Shown here: piece after piece, positions 11,712 through 22,215 of the stretch
How the letters are laid out: the number at the start of each line of letters is the position of its first letter
How positions within the stretch are numbered: the stretch's first letter is position 1
Assembly (NCBI GenBank): GCA_948474755.1
Contig: CAOLHI010000395.1
Location: 62,001-126,000 of the forward strand
DNA from: Ctenosaura bakeri
Lineage: Eukaryota > Chordata > Lepidosauria > Squamata > Iguanidae
Length of the DNA: 64,000 nt
Direction: 5' to 3'
Position numbers and translations under genes: made by a program
The notes under the pieces: generated by a model
Told to the model about the DNA's origin: nothing
Databases searched by the model: none
The model's input: only the letters and a program-made list of their open reading frames with translations

Positions 11712-11913
11712 GGTTGTTGTTATGTACCTTCAAGTCATTTCTGATAGGTAAACCTGTCGCAGGATTTGTTTGGTGTGTGGGGGGGCTGCCTTTGCCTTCC
11801 TCTGAGGCTGAGAGAATGTGACTTGCCCAAAGTTGCCCAGTGGGTTTCCATGGCTGAGAAGAGATTCAAGGTTGTCAAAGTTGTAATGCTCAGACCACTA
11901 CATGATGCTGGCT
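11712..11913 (-). mobile_element. Sauria-type SINE, reverse orientation
   Basis: On the minus strand it reads, in order: a GCCAGCATCATGTAGTGGTC promoter region, AGCCATGGAAACCCACTGGG, GGGCAAGTCACATTCTCTCA, the GAGGAAGGCAAAGGCA block, and the 3' end AAATGACTTGAAGGTACATA with an AACAACAAC tail. The A-box region is recognisable and the B box is decayed. This is a nearly full-length tRNA-derived SINE whose 3' end is shared with BovB LINEs. Confidence 0.85.
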
Positions 11914-12197
11914 GTCATGCTCATTACGTGTCTTTCAGATAAAAAAAGAACTTTATATTTCATCTCCTTCATCATCTAGTTTTCTCCAAAAGAAAGAAAA
12001 GTAGGTTTAATGCACAGACAGGTATGTATGAGTATTGGTCAAGTTCAAAATGCAGGATTTAGACAGGGAATCAGAAAGTGAATTTGTACTACCCTTTGCT
12101 GTTTGGTACTACTTGAATTGGTGTTGCTCTTTCCTACAGAATACTGGGATTTGTAGTTGATTAGGTAGATAAACTTCTCTGCTGGAGAAATCCATTG
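11914..12197. other. Short spacer with partial inverted repeat
   Basis: GAATACTGGGATTTGTAGTT at about 12139 recalls the GGGAGTTGTAGTCC motif of family E, but the rest is not alignable. Confidence 0.3.
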
Positions 12198-12331
12198 ATC
12201 TTCAACCTTTGGTCTGCTAGAGATGTGGGACTTCAAATTCCAGAATTACTGTGCACAGGCCATATTGGCTGGAACATCTGGGAGTTGAAGTCCAAACCAT
12301 GTGGAGGATCAAAGGCTGAAAACCACAATTA
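12198..12331. repeat. Family E palindromic repeat
   Basis: GATCTTCAACCTTTGGTCTG on the left mirrors CCATGTGGAGGATCAAAGGC on the right. CTGGGAGTTGAAGTCCAAAC is the diagnostic right-arm motif. An old copy without visible target duplication. Confidence 0.55.
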
Positions 12332-13343
12332 TACTCCATTATCTTGAATGAAAGCACCAGAGCTTTCTAACAGAGAATGCAAAGTGTCTCACCAAACTAC
12401 AAGTTTTGGCACTCTGTTGGGTGTAACCTAGCACTCTGGACGTATCCATACAGGATGGCAGATTTAACTGACTTTTTGTATCTTGTTAACAAGTTTGAAA
12501 TTATCCTGTTGCATATGCATGAGCAGGGCAAGCCAGCTCTTTTTCACATTTTTTTTTGGGGAAAACACTCATTGGCAACTCTGGTTCAGAGATACATTCC
12601 CAACGAGAGTGTATGTATTGGTAGAAGAGGGGAGAAGAGAACCACCTGTAGTGATTACTTGAAGAGGTAATTATAACCATCTATTTAAATTGTCTTAATT
12701 TGACTAGAAACATGAAAACCAGTGGGACTGTTTCAACTTGACTAATGCTCAGAGCAATTTATCAAGATGGTGATTTTTCTGGTTGCAGAACTAGAAATGG
12801 ATAAGTACTTTTAAAAAGTATAATCTGTCCTAGATTTAATGTATACTTTGCTGGTGATTCACAATGGAAACGAAGCTTTGGATTTTGTGAAAATGGTACC
12901 CTCACCTCAAGTTAGGTGACAACATTAGATGAGAAGCATGTTACCCGTGCCCTTCTGCTTTCAGTTCAGACCTCCTTCTGGGCCATGATTCTGTTGGTTG
13001 TCACTCAAGAAGTGGATCTGAAGAGCAAGAATAGAACTGTAACAAAGGTTGTGCAGAATACAGCTTTTGTTCTCTGCCCCATATGAGGCCACTTGCTTCA
13101 GCAGGCATGGATGTAAGAGGGTCAAATGGACAAGGATGACATCAAAGTGCAGAGACTTTGCTCCATATTGTCTGCCACACCGAGTGCTTTTCCATTGCTT
13201 GGCACTGCCACCAAAGTTGCACAAGTCAAACTCAGAGAGAGAGAGAGAAAGAGAAGAGAGAAAGGGTTTATAGTTCAGTTGAATGGGCCACTGAGTTGGT
13301 GGCCATAGGCAAACTCCTAGCCTGCTTAGACAAATAACACTTT
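12332..13343. other. No recognisable gene
   Basis: The longest frame that overlaps (12961-13467, minus, 168 codons) crosses a GA tract at 13234-13262 and runs into the palindromic element that follows, and it lacks any domain signature. Confidence 0.4.
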
Positions 13344-13575
13344 GGCCATTTCTACACATCACTAAAATGTGATACCTGCAGGTTGTAGTTGTTTCAGGGG
13401 CTGCAATTCCACATGACATGGCCAGCATCCAGCAGCCATCCATTTTTCTGGAGTTGAAATATGGCATTCTAACAACACTTGCAGATAGTCCAGCTACTGG
13501 ATGGTGACAACATTGTGTGGAATTGTGGCCTCTGAAATGACTACAACCTGCAGGTATTGTGTTCTAGCAATGCTA
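13344..13575. mobile_element. Palindromic MITE with GGCC-type left end (third interior type)
   Basis: The left end GGCCATTTCTACACATCACT matches the terminus of the short GGCC-TIR MITEs, but the interior is different. Inverted arms begin ATACCTGCAGGTTGTAGT (13371) and end ACTACAACCTGCAGGTAT (about 13557), each containing CAATTCCACA or its complement. The right terminus is not identifiable, so it is probably decayed or truncated. Confidence 0.6.
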
Positions 13576-13793
13576 TGCATTGCTAAATTCTGGAAATGCT
13601 GGTGAAAATGCAGGAAATGTTGGTGAATCTTTGCTGGAAATATTGGTGAACCTTTGCATGATCATTCAATTTCATCAAAATCAATTCCTTGGCCATATGA
13701 GGTTCACTTTTAGTTGTGTGATGGGGAAATCTCCTGCAGGATAAAGTACAAGTTCAAATGTAATCTCCTTGAGAAGGCAGAGGAGCTGTCTCA

Positions 13794-13827
13794 CTAGTTA
13801 CTTAGTGATTAGTGACTAAGTAACTAG
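13794..13827. repeat. Perfect 13-bp inverted repeat
   Basis: CTAGTTACTTAGT (13794-13806) and ACTAAGTAACTAG (13815-13827) are exact complements around an 8-base loop. No gene context. Confidence 0.75.
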
Positions 13828-14794
13828 AATGTAATGTCAAGGAGCTTGTGAAAAGGAGCAAGTGAAAAAAAAATCTCTCTTCTTTCCATCCCTTCATTTC
13901 CAGAAACATCCTCAGGGCTTTGAAACAAGGGTGATTTGATTTGTGGTTCCCTCTTTTCAGTGATGTACTATGTGCGTTCTGCTTTGGACATCAGTCCTGG
14001 GGTCCCAGAAGAGATTATGGTAGGTCAAGATTTGAATCTTATGAAGAATTGGTATTTCTGTAGCAACCTTATGTTAAATGCACATGCAAGGACCAGGTCC
14101 TAGAATGGTGAAATCAGTGGAAATTGTGTTTCCCACACATGCAGTGACACCTAAATGGAGATTTTCAAAACTCCTCCCATAAAAAAGATCATTTAGTTTG
14201 GTTTTGAAGACTGCACCCAAATTCACATTTTTTTTTCATGTGTGGGATGGAAATAACTTATTTATTTTTTTAAAAAAAGAATGCAGGATAAAGTGTAACT
14301 AACAAGATTCATCTGTTGTACCCTGGAATCCTCTGACTGGATTGTTTTATGTCTGGTTTGGAAATCTTGAACCTTGTATGGAACCTGCTGTTTGCTGTTA
14401 TTATTGTTATAATTTGATTTTATATCCAGTACATAGGTACCCAGTCTCCCACATCTCCTACCTGCTGAAAGTCTTTAAGAGAAAATGAAGAAAAGCATGG
14501 CCACATGAGTGAATGAATACTTGCTTGGGGGGGGGTAGGGAAACAAAAAAACAATAACACACCAAATTAATTTTGCTGATGAATTAAATTCTGGGTTAAA
14601 ATGTATAATTTATAATAGATTTGCTTGTTAATGGGATAATAACTACTTGGAATAACTTTGATCTCTGTAAGCATCAAATTCCAGAAAAAAAGAGGACGGG
14701 TGGGGGGAAACCATAGCTGTGCTGTTCAGTCAACATTCTGCAGAACCCCACCAGAATTAGATATACAGTGAGGCTAGTTATTAAGAAATCATTC
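13828..14794. other. AT-rich stretch, no recognisable gene
   Basis: Homopolymer A, T and G runs occur (for example a G8 run near 14527). No repeat family was recognised. Confidence 0.35.
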
Positions 14795-14935
14795 AAATTT
14801 AATGAATGTGACTCACAAGCTGGCTTTAATTAACTGTTATATATTGTGCAGTGCATTGCTTCATCAATAAATCATGGTGCATTCATAATTGTAAATGAAC
14901 ATTTCTGAAATATGTGTTCAGGTAATTAACAATTG
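14795..14935. promoter_or_regulatory. Candidate conserved non-coding element
   Basis: Repeat-free AT-rich sequence with several homeodomain-like cores (TTTAATTAACTG, TCATAATTGTAA, GGTAATTAACAATTG). This is inference from motif density only. Confidence 0.2.
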
Positions 14936-14944
14936 AAGTGCCAA

Positions 14945-15046
14945 GCCCCCCGTCTCTCATTGTCTCCATTTCATTCTCCACTTTCCATCTCTCACTCCTC
15001 CCTCTCTCCGTCTTTCTCTTTCTCCCTCTCTTCTTCCACTGCCCCA
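14945..15046. repeat. CT-rich low-complexity tract
   Basis: Imperfect CTCTCC and TCTCC repeats give an open frame of serine, leucine and proline. Not coding. Confidence 0.7.
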
Positions 15047-15497
15047 TCTCTCAATGGTAAAGAACTCAGGAATAGTGGTTCACGCCATGCTGCAAATTAT
15101 CTATTTCCCTATTTAGCTACATCAATGTGGGTGTGAAGGAGTGGAGGCCACGAGTACATTGCAAATTTGCTCAAATTTAGTAGGAAGATGGATAATGATT
15201 TTTCATGAGCTCTGAAGAGGATGCGTTCCAAGTCAACTTGCCCGGCATCTTAATCCTCTTGCATCTGCACAGCTGTGTTCTGCAAGTAATTTTCTGTCCT
15301 TAAAAACATAGGAAGCTTATTGTGTTGAGTCAGGTCATTGCTTTGTACTGCCCTGTATGACTGAGGATGCTTGCACAAGAATCCAGGAAGAAAACAAGGG
15401 TCTAGGACTTGAGATTTTCATAACTTGGTTGCCTGAGATCCCTCTTAATGCTGAAATCTGGAAGTAGGCATATAGTGACACTACACAGTTATAGTAG
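15047..15497. other. Spacer before the second LTR
   Basis: Nothing recognised. It ends in TATAGTAG, directly before the TGTTACC terminus. Confidence 0.3.
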
Positions 15498-16310
15498 TGT
15501 TACCCTGAAAATCTGGGGGTCCCAGAGGGACACCACGATATGCTGTAAGTGATGGGGAAAGTAAGCTCAATGGAGCACAAGCAGTAGCAATGCAAGAGGC
15601 AGGGTAACCTAGCGAGATCTTTTACCCAGTTTTTACGGGGTCAGACCCAGTCAGAAATCACACAAAAAGGTCCAATGAATGACTTTATTAAACAGTAATA
15701 GCACTCATCAACGCAAACACTCACACACACATCCAAGGGCTAAAGAGAAATAAACAGTGGACATAAGATAGAGGGATTGTTGAAGGATTTGTAGTTTGGG
15801 TGATACTGCACCTTTTCCTGAAGTCCTTGGACTAGTCAAAAACAGGGACTATTTGTAGGAAAAATTCACCTTGAGAGCAAATCCTCTCCTGGGGAGAACA
15901 AAGGGGACAGCAACGGAGCACAACTTCACACTGGCACCTTCTTTGATATTGGAAGGAAAGAAGGTGTTACCCAAGTATCAGAATCTTCCGCTGCTTTGGG
16001 TTGCAGTGTGAGTTTATGTAGATGGATTTTGCCTGATGAGATTTCATTGCTTCCAGTGCCCAACTTTGTGGGAAAACTCTTAATCCCTTCAAGTTGGCTC
16101 CTTAAAGGCTGATGATCTTTTGTCCACTGTGGGTTGGAACAGCTTGAGGTCTCCTGGGGCTTCGTGACTGGGGAGTTTACTGGCCTGACTTGGTTCTTTC
16201 AATTGTACGACCATTGTTGCCTACGTGCTCATCCGGGTGACCTCTCTGGTGGGTTAGATTAATTTTATATCAAAGCTGTAGGCCCTGGGACAGGGTTTAT
16301 CAAGGGGGCA
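15498..16310 (-). mobile_element. Putative solo LTR, reverse orientation, related to the 1928-2789 LTR at its end
   Basis: The plus-strand left edge reads TGTTACCCTG, then GGGGGTCCC, then AGAGGGACACC. This matches the reverse complement of the 3' end of the LTR at 1928-2789 (TGTTACCCTG, GGGGGTCCC, GAGAGGGGCACC). A polyadenylation signal AATAAAGT lies on the minus strand near 15680-15690, about 190 bp from the edge as in the first LTR. The far end is uncertain: GGGCAACA at 16303-16310 gives TGTTGCCC as the minus-strand start with a 3-of-4 duplication match (GTAG/GGAG). An alternative end is 16528, where TATAGTAG recurs. No internal retroviral genes were seen. Confidence 0.55.
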
Positions 16311-17379
16311 ACAGGAGTTTGAGATTACTTTAACTGCTGTGGCTCTGTCTTACGGAATCCTAGGGTGTCTAATTTAAAGAATTCTCTGCTAGAGATCTTT
16401 AGTCCATTCTGCTCAATTACATCACATTCTGTAAGGGACACACAGCACATTCTAGGGGTAGCAAAACAGACACTGTGCCATTCTACTGTGGACCTCCCCT
16501 TCATTGTGCAGTAAATCTCCACTTGGTATAGTAGCCAGTAAAGCAGTCTTAAACCCTGATGGAAACTGATTGAAACAGAAAGGCTGGGCAGAAGTGCTCT
16601 CTGCTGCTGGAAAGTATCTATAGCAGCACATCAATGCCAGAAAGCTCTGAAGGCATAGGTTTGTTGCCAGTGGTATTCTGCCAGTGGCAGAATAAACCTG
16701 AAGAAGCACCAGAATCCTGTCTGTAACATTTCTATAGGTAAAATACATCTTACATGTCTTGTTTTGGATGGGGCACAAATTGCTATTCATAGTCCCTTGA
16801 CCTCCAACAAAAATCTCCCCCAGGGCAGCTTTGAAGCCCCATGGTGCTCTTGCTATGGCTGTTAAATCACTGGGAGTTGGGGATTGAAGCAGCAGGACAG
16901 GCTCCCATCCCTGTTTGAATTCTCCAGAAAGAGGAAGAGGGAATTGTTTCACTTCCCTCTTTCTAGTTACAGAACTGCAGCAGGGATGGAACATGGTCTC
17001 TGCTGCTTGGTCAGTTCCAGCACCTCGTCTTCTGGCAATTTAATGGCTGTAGACTCAAGAGGTTTAACAATGGTCAGGGCTAGGAGAGATGCACAGCCAC
17101 AGTCATGGAGCATTGTGTCCCACGCACGCAATGCAGGATCTCAGTCAAGGTATTTCAAGGATCTGGTGTTCCATTTGATCCAAAATTCCTTACTCCAATG
17201 AAATAGACCATAAACCACATCATCCTGAGATTTTGTAGTAATGCTTCCTATTTGTTTGATTGTGAGGGGAAACATTAAAAGAAATAAACGCTCTGGTAAC
17301 AAAGGAAATAGAACTGCCCCAATTTGCACAGCCAGTTGGCAACATTCGTGACTTGTGGCTTCCATGTCAGTGGGACTGT
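16311..17379. other. No recognisable gene
   Basis: A 180-codon minus-strand frame spans 16452-16994. It is cysteine-rich but without any family motif I recognise, with no splice or start context that stands out. I treat it as a chance frame, possibly derived from an unidentified retroelement next to the LTR. Confidence 0.35.
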
Positions 17380-17572
17380 GGCCATTTCTGCCCTACACTG
17401 TTCTACTGCTCTTATTCCATTTTCAACCTCCTATGGAATCCTGGAGTTTGCAGTTTAGAGAGGGGCTTGAGAATTCTCAGCCAGAGAACTCTTTGGCCTC
17501 AGTAAACTACAAATCCCAGAATTCCACAGGAAGTTGAAAGTGGAATAATAACAGCGTAGGGAGGAAATGGCC
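17380..17572. mobile_element. Short GGCC-TIR MITE, full length, TSD TGT
   Basis: The 193-bp copy starts GGCCATTTCTGCCC and ends GAGGAAATGGCC. TGT flanks it on both sides (17377-17379, 17573-17575). The left arm carries GAATCCTGGAGTTTGCAGTT and the right arm CTACAAATCCCAGAATTCC, its near complement. The centre TTCTCAGCCAGAGAACTC is itself an imperfect palindrome. Confidence 0.9.
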
Positions 17573-17584
17573 TGTGACTCTATT

Positions 17585-17742
17585 CCAGGCAGTGAATCTG
17601 TTTAGCCTGAGCTTTGGAGATCTATCCAAGGTGCTGAAATTATTGGAGCAGAGGGCTCAGCACCTTCAAATATCTTTAACTAAACCCTGTAGAAGATTCA
17701 CCACTCCTCTAACATGGATGCTGCCAGCCAACACTGGTTAGC
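17585..17742. repeat. Family B palindromic MITE
   Basis: The centre is AAGGTGCTGAAAT ... GCTCAGCACCTT. The right arm runs through TTAACTAAACCCTGTAG, ATTCACCACTCCTC and ATGGATGCTGCCAGCCAACA to CACTG. The left outer arm is shortened. Confidence 0.65.
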
Positions 17743-17789
17743 AGGGCATTACTCACAACTCATTTTATAGCAGGTATTTCCTTCCTCAC

Positions 17790-18160
17790 CCCTATTAAAA
17801 CTGCTTTGTTAGGTTTTAGCTCTGGACCGTGGAGAATACAACTGCAACAATATTTTAAATGATCAAAGAACAGTTTCTTGTGATAACCAACTTCCCGTGC
17901 CCTATAGAACTAAATAGAGTCCAGCAATTAACATGTTACAAGAAACTCTGTTACTTTTTGGGTGGCAGTAATTAGGGGAGAAAGGTTATTATTCTCAGAG
18001 CAACATAACAGCCCGTGGCTGGGGTGCAGGGCAGCGTTGAACATAATTTAAAAATATTTCAGTCCAAATGTGAAAGGGAAACTAACATGGAATCTCCTGG
18101 GCTAACCCAGAAAAATGGTTGCATCGCTTTTAAATTAGGAGCTTTGGTCTTGGGAAATTT
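17790..18160. promoter_or_regulatory. Candidate conserved non-coding element
   Basis: Repeat-free sequence with CAATTAACATG, GGCAGTAATTAGG and TTTAAATTAGG motifs. No sustained frame is present. Motif density is the only support. Confidence 0.2.
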
Positions 18161-18789
18161 TGTCTAGAAGAACAAGGTAACATTTTGAAGTCTATATGGC
18201 ATATCTCTTTCCCTATAATGCCAAGGGACCGGGGAATGGGTTACTTAGCAAGATTTGGAGAATGGTTGCTTATCTCAAAGGAGGCTTTACAAGACCACCT
18301 GATGCCTAGCCTATAGTCAAAATGTCTATCAAATATGTTAGCTTGATGGATTTTTCACAGCATGTGCATTTTGCAGCAGTGACTTGAGAACCCTGACAAA
18401 CTATATGGGAGTGTGTAAGCTCATCGCTCCAGGCTTCCTTTTTTTTTCAGAGGCCAATCTGTCAAAGAGGGAGACAGAAATGTATTTCTTGCTTTCAGTA
18501 AAGTTGGATCCCTGATTCACTTGCAGGTCCCACTAATCTTTCCTATTGCGGGTGGGAGAAGCACTTCTTCATCTACTGAAATGAAAATGGCAATATCGTA
18601 AACACTGAAATGCAAACTCAATCACTTATACTCTTAATGCTCTAATTAAAATTGCTTAGAAATATCAGACTAATAATAAGTAAGCACAACAATATTAAAA
18701 ATATCCCTTTTAAAATACCCAGCCATTTTAAAGCAGTCAGTTGCTGAGTGTCTGCTGAAAGAAAGGGTTTTTTAAATTAAATGAAATTA
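18161..18789. other. AT-rich stretch
   Basis: Contains a T9 run at 18439 and an AT-rich block at 18600-18785. No gene is seen. Confidence 0.35.
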
Positions 18790-19081
18790 AATTAACTACA
18801 AGCAGAAGGAAAGCAAAGAGGCAGCTAGCCTAATGCCCTTTGAAAGTGACTTCCACAACCTGGGAGCCACGAACCAGAAGATCTTCTCTTGCTTACACCT
18901 CAAACCTCCCTCTGATGTTGGGAGGGCTGAGACAAACTAGGTTTTAGACTGTTTTTTTAAAAATGTTATTAATAGTTCATAGGTATTTTAATGTTGATCT
19001 TTGGTATTTTTATCTCAACTGTCCTTGCTTCAATTTGTAAGTGGCTTAAAGTCCCAGTTTTTGGGAAAAGGCAGATTATAA
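18790..19081 (+). mobile_element. L2-like LINE 3' end
   Basis: The segment AACCTGGGAGCCACGAACCA to CTTCTCTTGCTTACACC resembles the 3' region of squamate L2-type LINEs. The terminal motif TTGTAAGTGGCTTAAAGTCC, then GGGAAAAGGCAGATTATAA, runs directly into the ATG microsatellite. The reading frame is broken. Confidence 0.5.

Positions 19082-19130
<49 letters not shown>
19082..19130 (+). repeat. (ATG)n microsatellite, about 16 units, at a LINE tail
   Basis: A pure ATG trinucleotide run follows the LINE terminus at 19081, so it probably grew from the element's own 3' repeat. Confidence 0.95.
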
Positions 19131-19207
19131 CCACCACTACTGCTACCATCATCATAATCTCCTTCTATAAATTTCAGTGGCCATATACGGGTCTTTCAGA
19201 TAACCTA

Positions 19208-19388
19208 AGCCATTTCCGCACTAGACTTTTATAGCACTATGATTCCAACTTGAAACATCCTATGGAATCCTGGGGTTTGCAGTTTCAGGAGGAGCTGCCC
19301 GGCCCCTCCCGAAACCGCAAACCCCAGGATTCCATAGGGTGTTTCAAGTGGAATCATAGTGCTATAAAAGTCTAGTGTGGAAATGGCC
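19208..19388. mobile_element. Short GGCC-TIR MITE, near-perfect palindrome, TSD CTA
   Basis: At 181 bp this copy is almost entirely an inverted repeat: arms of about 88 bp differ at a handful of positions. It starts AGCCATTTCCGCACTAG (first G mutated) and ends CTAGTGTGGAAATGGCC. CTA flanks both sides (19205-19207, 19389-19391). Both arms carry CTATGGAATCCTGGGGTTTG or its complement. Confidence 0.92.
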
Positions 19389-19391
19389 CTA

Positions 19392-20963
19392 GACTCGTGT
19401 TGTGTAAGTCTTTATAGCTGATAGTCAGAATGTTGAATTCTTCCAGGAAATGAAGCCCTAATCAACATTACAGTCGCAGTAGGGGAATTATATGTTCCCT
19501 GTAAACAAGCCCTGGTCAACAGTTTGGCCTTCGTATTTTGGACCAGCTGTACTTTCTGAACAGTCTTTGTAGGCAGCCCCAGTTCAAGTGCATTGCAGTT
19601 AACAGAATTTAACTAAGGCACATGCCACTGTGGCCAGAAGAGGCAGCTCAAGGAATATGCACAATTGGTACCCTGGCTTTCATTGGTACACATTTATTCT
19701 CAGCCACTGTTGCTAAGATCTGGGAATCCAAGTTCGGGGTTAAATCCAAGACTACAAAACCATAAAATAAGAGGCAGCACTCTTATCTGAACACCATGCA
19801 CAGATGGAATGATTGGCAAAGGTTCTGTGCGGTTTTTGGAGAAGGATCAACACCTAGGGAAGTAATTTGGTGCATGGTAATGTGTTATTTCCAGGGCTGG
19901 CTCTACAATTAACTAGAGTATGGTCATTTGCTCAGGAAACAGATGCAGGGAGATGACAGCAAGGCTTTGGAAAGGAGACCTACGAGTCATACATCCTGCC
20001 CTGTATCCTTTATTCTAGCCCCATGCAGTCAAAGACACCATCTCACTGCCTCTGTAGAAGCAACATTCAACTGTCAGTCCAGCTGGATTTGTAGATGGAA
20101 TGAGAATGGGTCCATCTTGGTGGGGGGAGGTTGCTTCATGCAGCAAATAGCTTGAGCTTTATCCATTGTCTGTGTCCATTTATCTATACCTACTTGAAAT
20201 CTAAAGCCATTGCCACACAAATGTGAACAATCTGTGAAGAAGGAGTAGCTATTACTGTGTCTGCTACAAAGAGGAGCTTTCAATTAACATTTTTTCCTCT
20301 TCCTAATGTGTACAAGTGGAAAGCTAACAAATAACAGCCATTTCATGTAGGTTGCTCTTTCAGAAATGTTCAGAAGGCTACAAAACACTGGAGAAGATAA
20401 AAGGTACAATTACAATATCAAGGGGGGAGGGATTCAGGTTTCTGAAAATCATTTTTAATCAAATGATTACAGGTGCTTTTAGCAAACAGATTCTTCTCTA
20501 GCATCAGCTTCTTCTTTTTGGAACGGAGATATATAACTAGTAAATCCTACTTTCCAGGCAGTGTTATGTTTCTTTCTCTTTTGTCACCAGTGCTATGCCT
20601 AAATCTGTTATTCAGCATCCCAAAAATGGAGAACGAGGAAGGGGGTTTGGAGGTGGCATTGATGAGACCAAAGCTGGGCATTCCTCTGTACTGTCTTCTC
20701 CTTGTTCTCCATAAGTGAGGCAAGAGCCGTATTGGGAAAGAATGGCTGAGGCTGAAATTTGGAGTTCGAGAGGAAAGAGAGGACCGGTACCTTCATCAAA
20801 CCTGACAGAATTTTATGGTACTTTTTCCTGTTCAGGATAAAAGTTACAGAAGCCATGTTCTACATTGAACCTGGCAACCCTAGAGGCTACAGGTCACCGG
20901 AGACGAGATTGAATGATGTAAGAAGCGATACTCTCATACAGCTCCTTATCCATTTTTAACTAA
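19392..20963. other. No recognisable gene
   Basis: Short frames at 19928-20155 and 20473-20856 conflict between strands. A single-copy-looking part spans 20300-20520. Confidence 0.35.
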
Positions 20964-21164
20964 GGCCATTTCTGCACTACACTGTTATAGTGCTGTTATT
21001 CTACTTTCAACATCCTGAGGAATTCTGGGATTTGTCGTTTCCTGAGGCCAAAGAGCTCTCTGGTTGAGAATTCAAAAGGCCCCTCCCTCACCTGCAAACC
21101 CAGGATTCCATAGGATGTTCAAAGTGGAATTATAACACTATAACAGTGGAGGGCGGAAATGGCC
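20964..21164. mobile_element. Short GGCC-TIR MITE, TSD TAA
   Basis: 201 bp, GGCCATTTCTGCACTACACT to GGCGGAAATGGCC, flanked by TAA on both sides (20961-20963, 21165-21167). The central part reads CCTGAGGCCAAAGAGCTCTC as in the copies at 17380 and 49911. Confidence 0.92.
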
Positions 21165-21516
21165 TAAGACATGGTAAGAACTCTCCCATGTAAGAGATAA
21201 CACTCTGGCCTCCCTTTGTGACACCTAGTATAAGAGAAAATGGTTTTATGGATTAGCAGAAGTCCCTAATGCTACAGGTTAAAATGTTTAAGGGACGAAC
21301 AAAGGTGGATGCTGCCAGTGGGAGAGGACAGACCAATAGGTAGCCAGGTGTGCTCGGGTATCATGGCCACACTTGATTTTTGTAAATAATCACTCATTGG
21401 TTTCTGGTCTTCACTCATTTTTTCTACAGATAAAAGGAGGGGAAAAAAAGAAGAAGCCAATCAACCTTTTGTCCTCCTTTTATCCATGAAGTCTCCATGA
21501 TGTCTCCATGAAGTTG
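21165..21516. other. Spacer
   Basis: No features. The short tandem GTCTCCATGA at 21490-21510 precedes the microsatellite. Confidence 0.35.

Positions 21517-21568
<52 letters not shown>
21517..21568. repeat. (TCA)n microsatellite, about 17 units
   Basis: The complement of the ATG run at 19082. On the minus strand it yields a polymethionine frame, which is an artefact. Confidence 0.95.
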
Positions 21569-21635
21569 TGTCATCGCTGTAGACTTGGAAGCCAGCTCTT
21601 GACGCTTCTGTACACAATGCTGGTTTAGATTGAAA

Positions 21636-21826
21636 GATGTAGCCATCTTAGTCTGGATCAGTATGCAAAGGTATCTTTGAGACTAACTGGGAGATAGAAG
21701 TTGGCAGCATAAGCTTTTGTGGAGTAAGTCTAAGCAGCATCTGAAGAGGTAAACCGTCTACGAAAGCTTATGCTACCAACTTCTTTCTCTCAATTAGTTT
21801 CTAGGGTGCTTCAAGACCCCTTTGCA
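21636..21826. repeat. Palindromic repeat with TTTGAGACTAACTG arms
   Basis: The left arm TAGCCATCTTAGTCTGG, TTTGAGACTAACTGGGAG and AGAAGTTGGCAGCATAAGCT is mirrored on the right by AGCTTATGCTACCAACTTCT, CAATTAGTTTCTAGGGTGCT and CCCCTTTGCAC. This matches a dispersed inverted-repeat element common in reptile genomes. One copy is seen here. Confidence 0.65.
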
Positions 21827-22084
21827 CATTAGGTTTGTTTTGTTATATCCTAACCTAACATGAATGCATTACTTAGAAAAATAAATTAAACTTAAGATTT
21901 ATCTTTTCCTTTTCCATGCACATCCTGTGTAGTTGCTACTATTTGTAGCCAAAAGCTCACAGTACTAGCCTGATGTAATCTGCTAGTATAAGTATCACAT
22001 TTTCTGACATTTAGCCTGAGGTTGTATGACTATAAGAACCAACCGGAGTCCTATAAAACAACTCCTGAGGAATAGGTTAGATCA

Positions 22085-22215
22085 GGGATGGGGATCATTC
22101 TGCTTTCCAGATGTTGGGTTGAAGCTCACAGCAGCAGTAGCCAACATAGGGAATGGTGAGGAATGCTAAGAGTTGTGGTCTAAGAATATCTAGAGGGTCT
22201 CATAATTCCCAGTCT
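22085..22215. repeat. Family E palindromic repeat
   Basis: CAGGGATGGGGATCATTC and TTTCCAGATGTTGGGTTGAA on the left, and CTAAGAGTTGTGGTCTAAGA and ATCTAGAGGGTCTCATAATT on the right, give the typical arrangement of this family. Confidence 0.6.

Noticed and set aside
12961..13467. 168-codon minus frame
   Set aside because: Runs through a GA tract (poly Ser/Leu) and a palindromic MITE.
16452..16994. 180-codon minus frame
   Set aside because: No recognisable domain, no conserved start or splice context, and next to a putative LTR. A chance frame is the simplest reading.
21461..21646. Polymethionine minus frame
   Set aside because: Direct translation of the TCA microsatellite.
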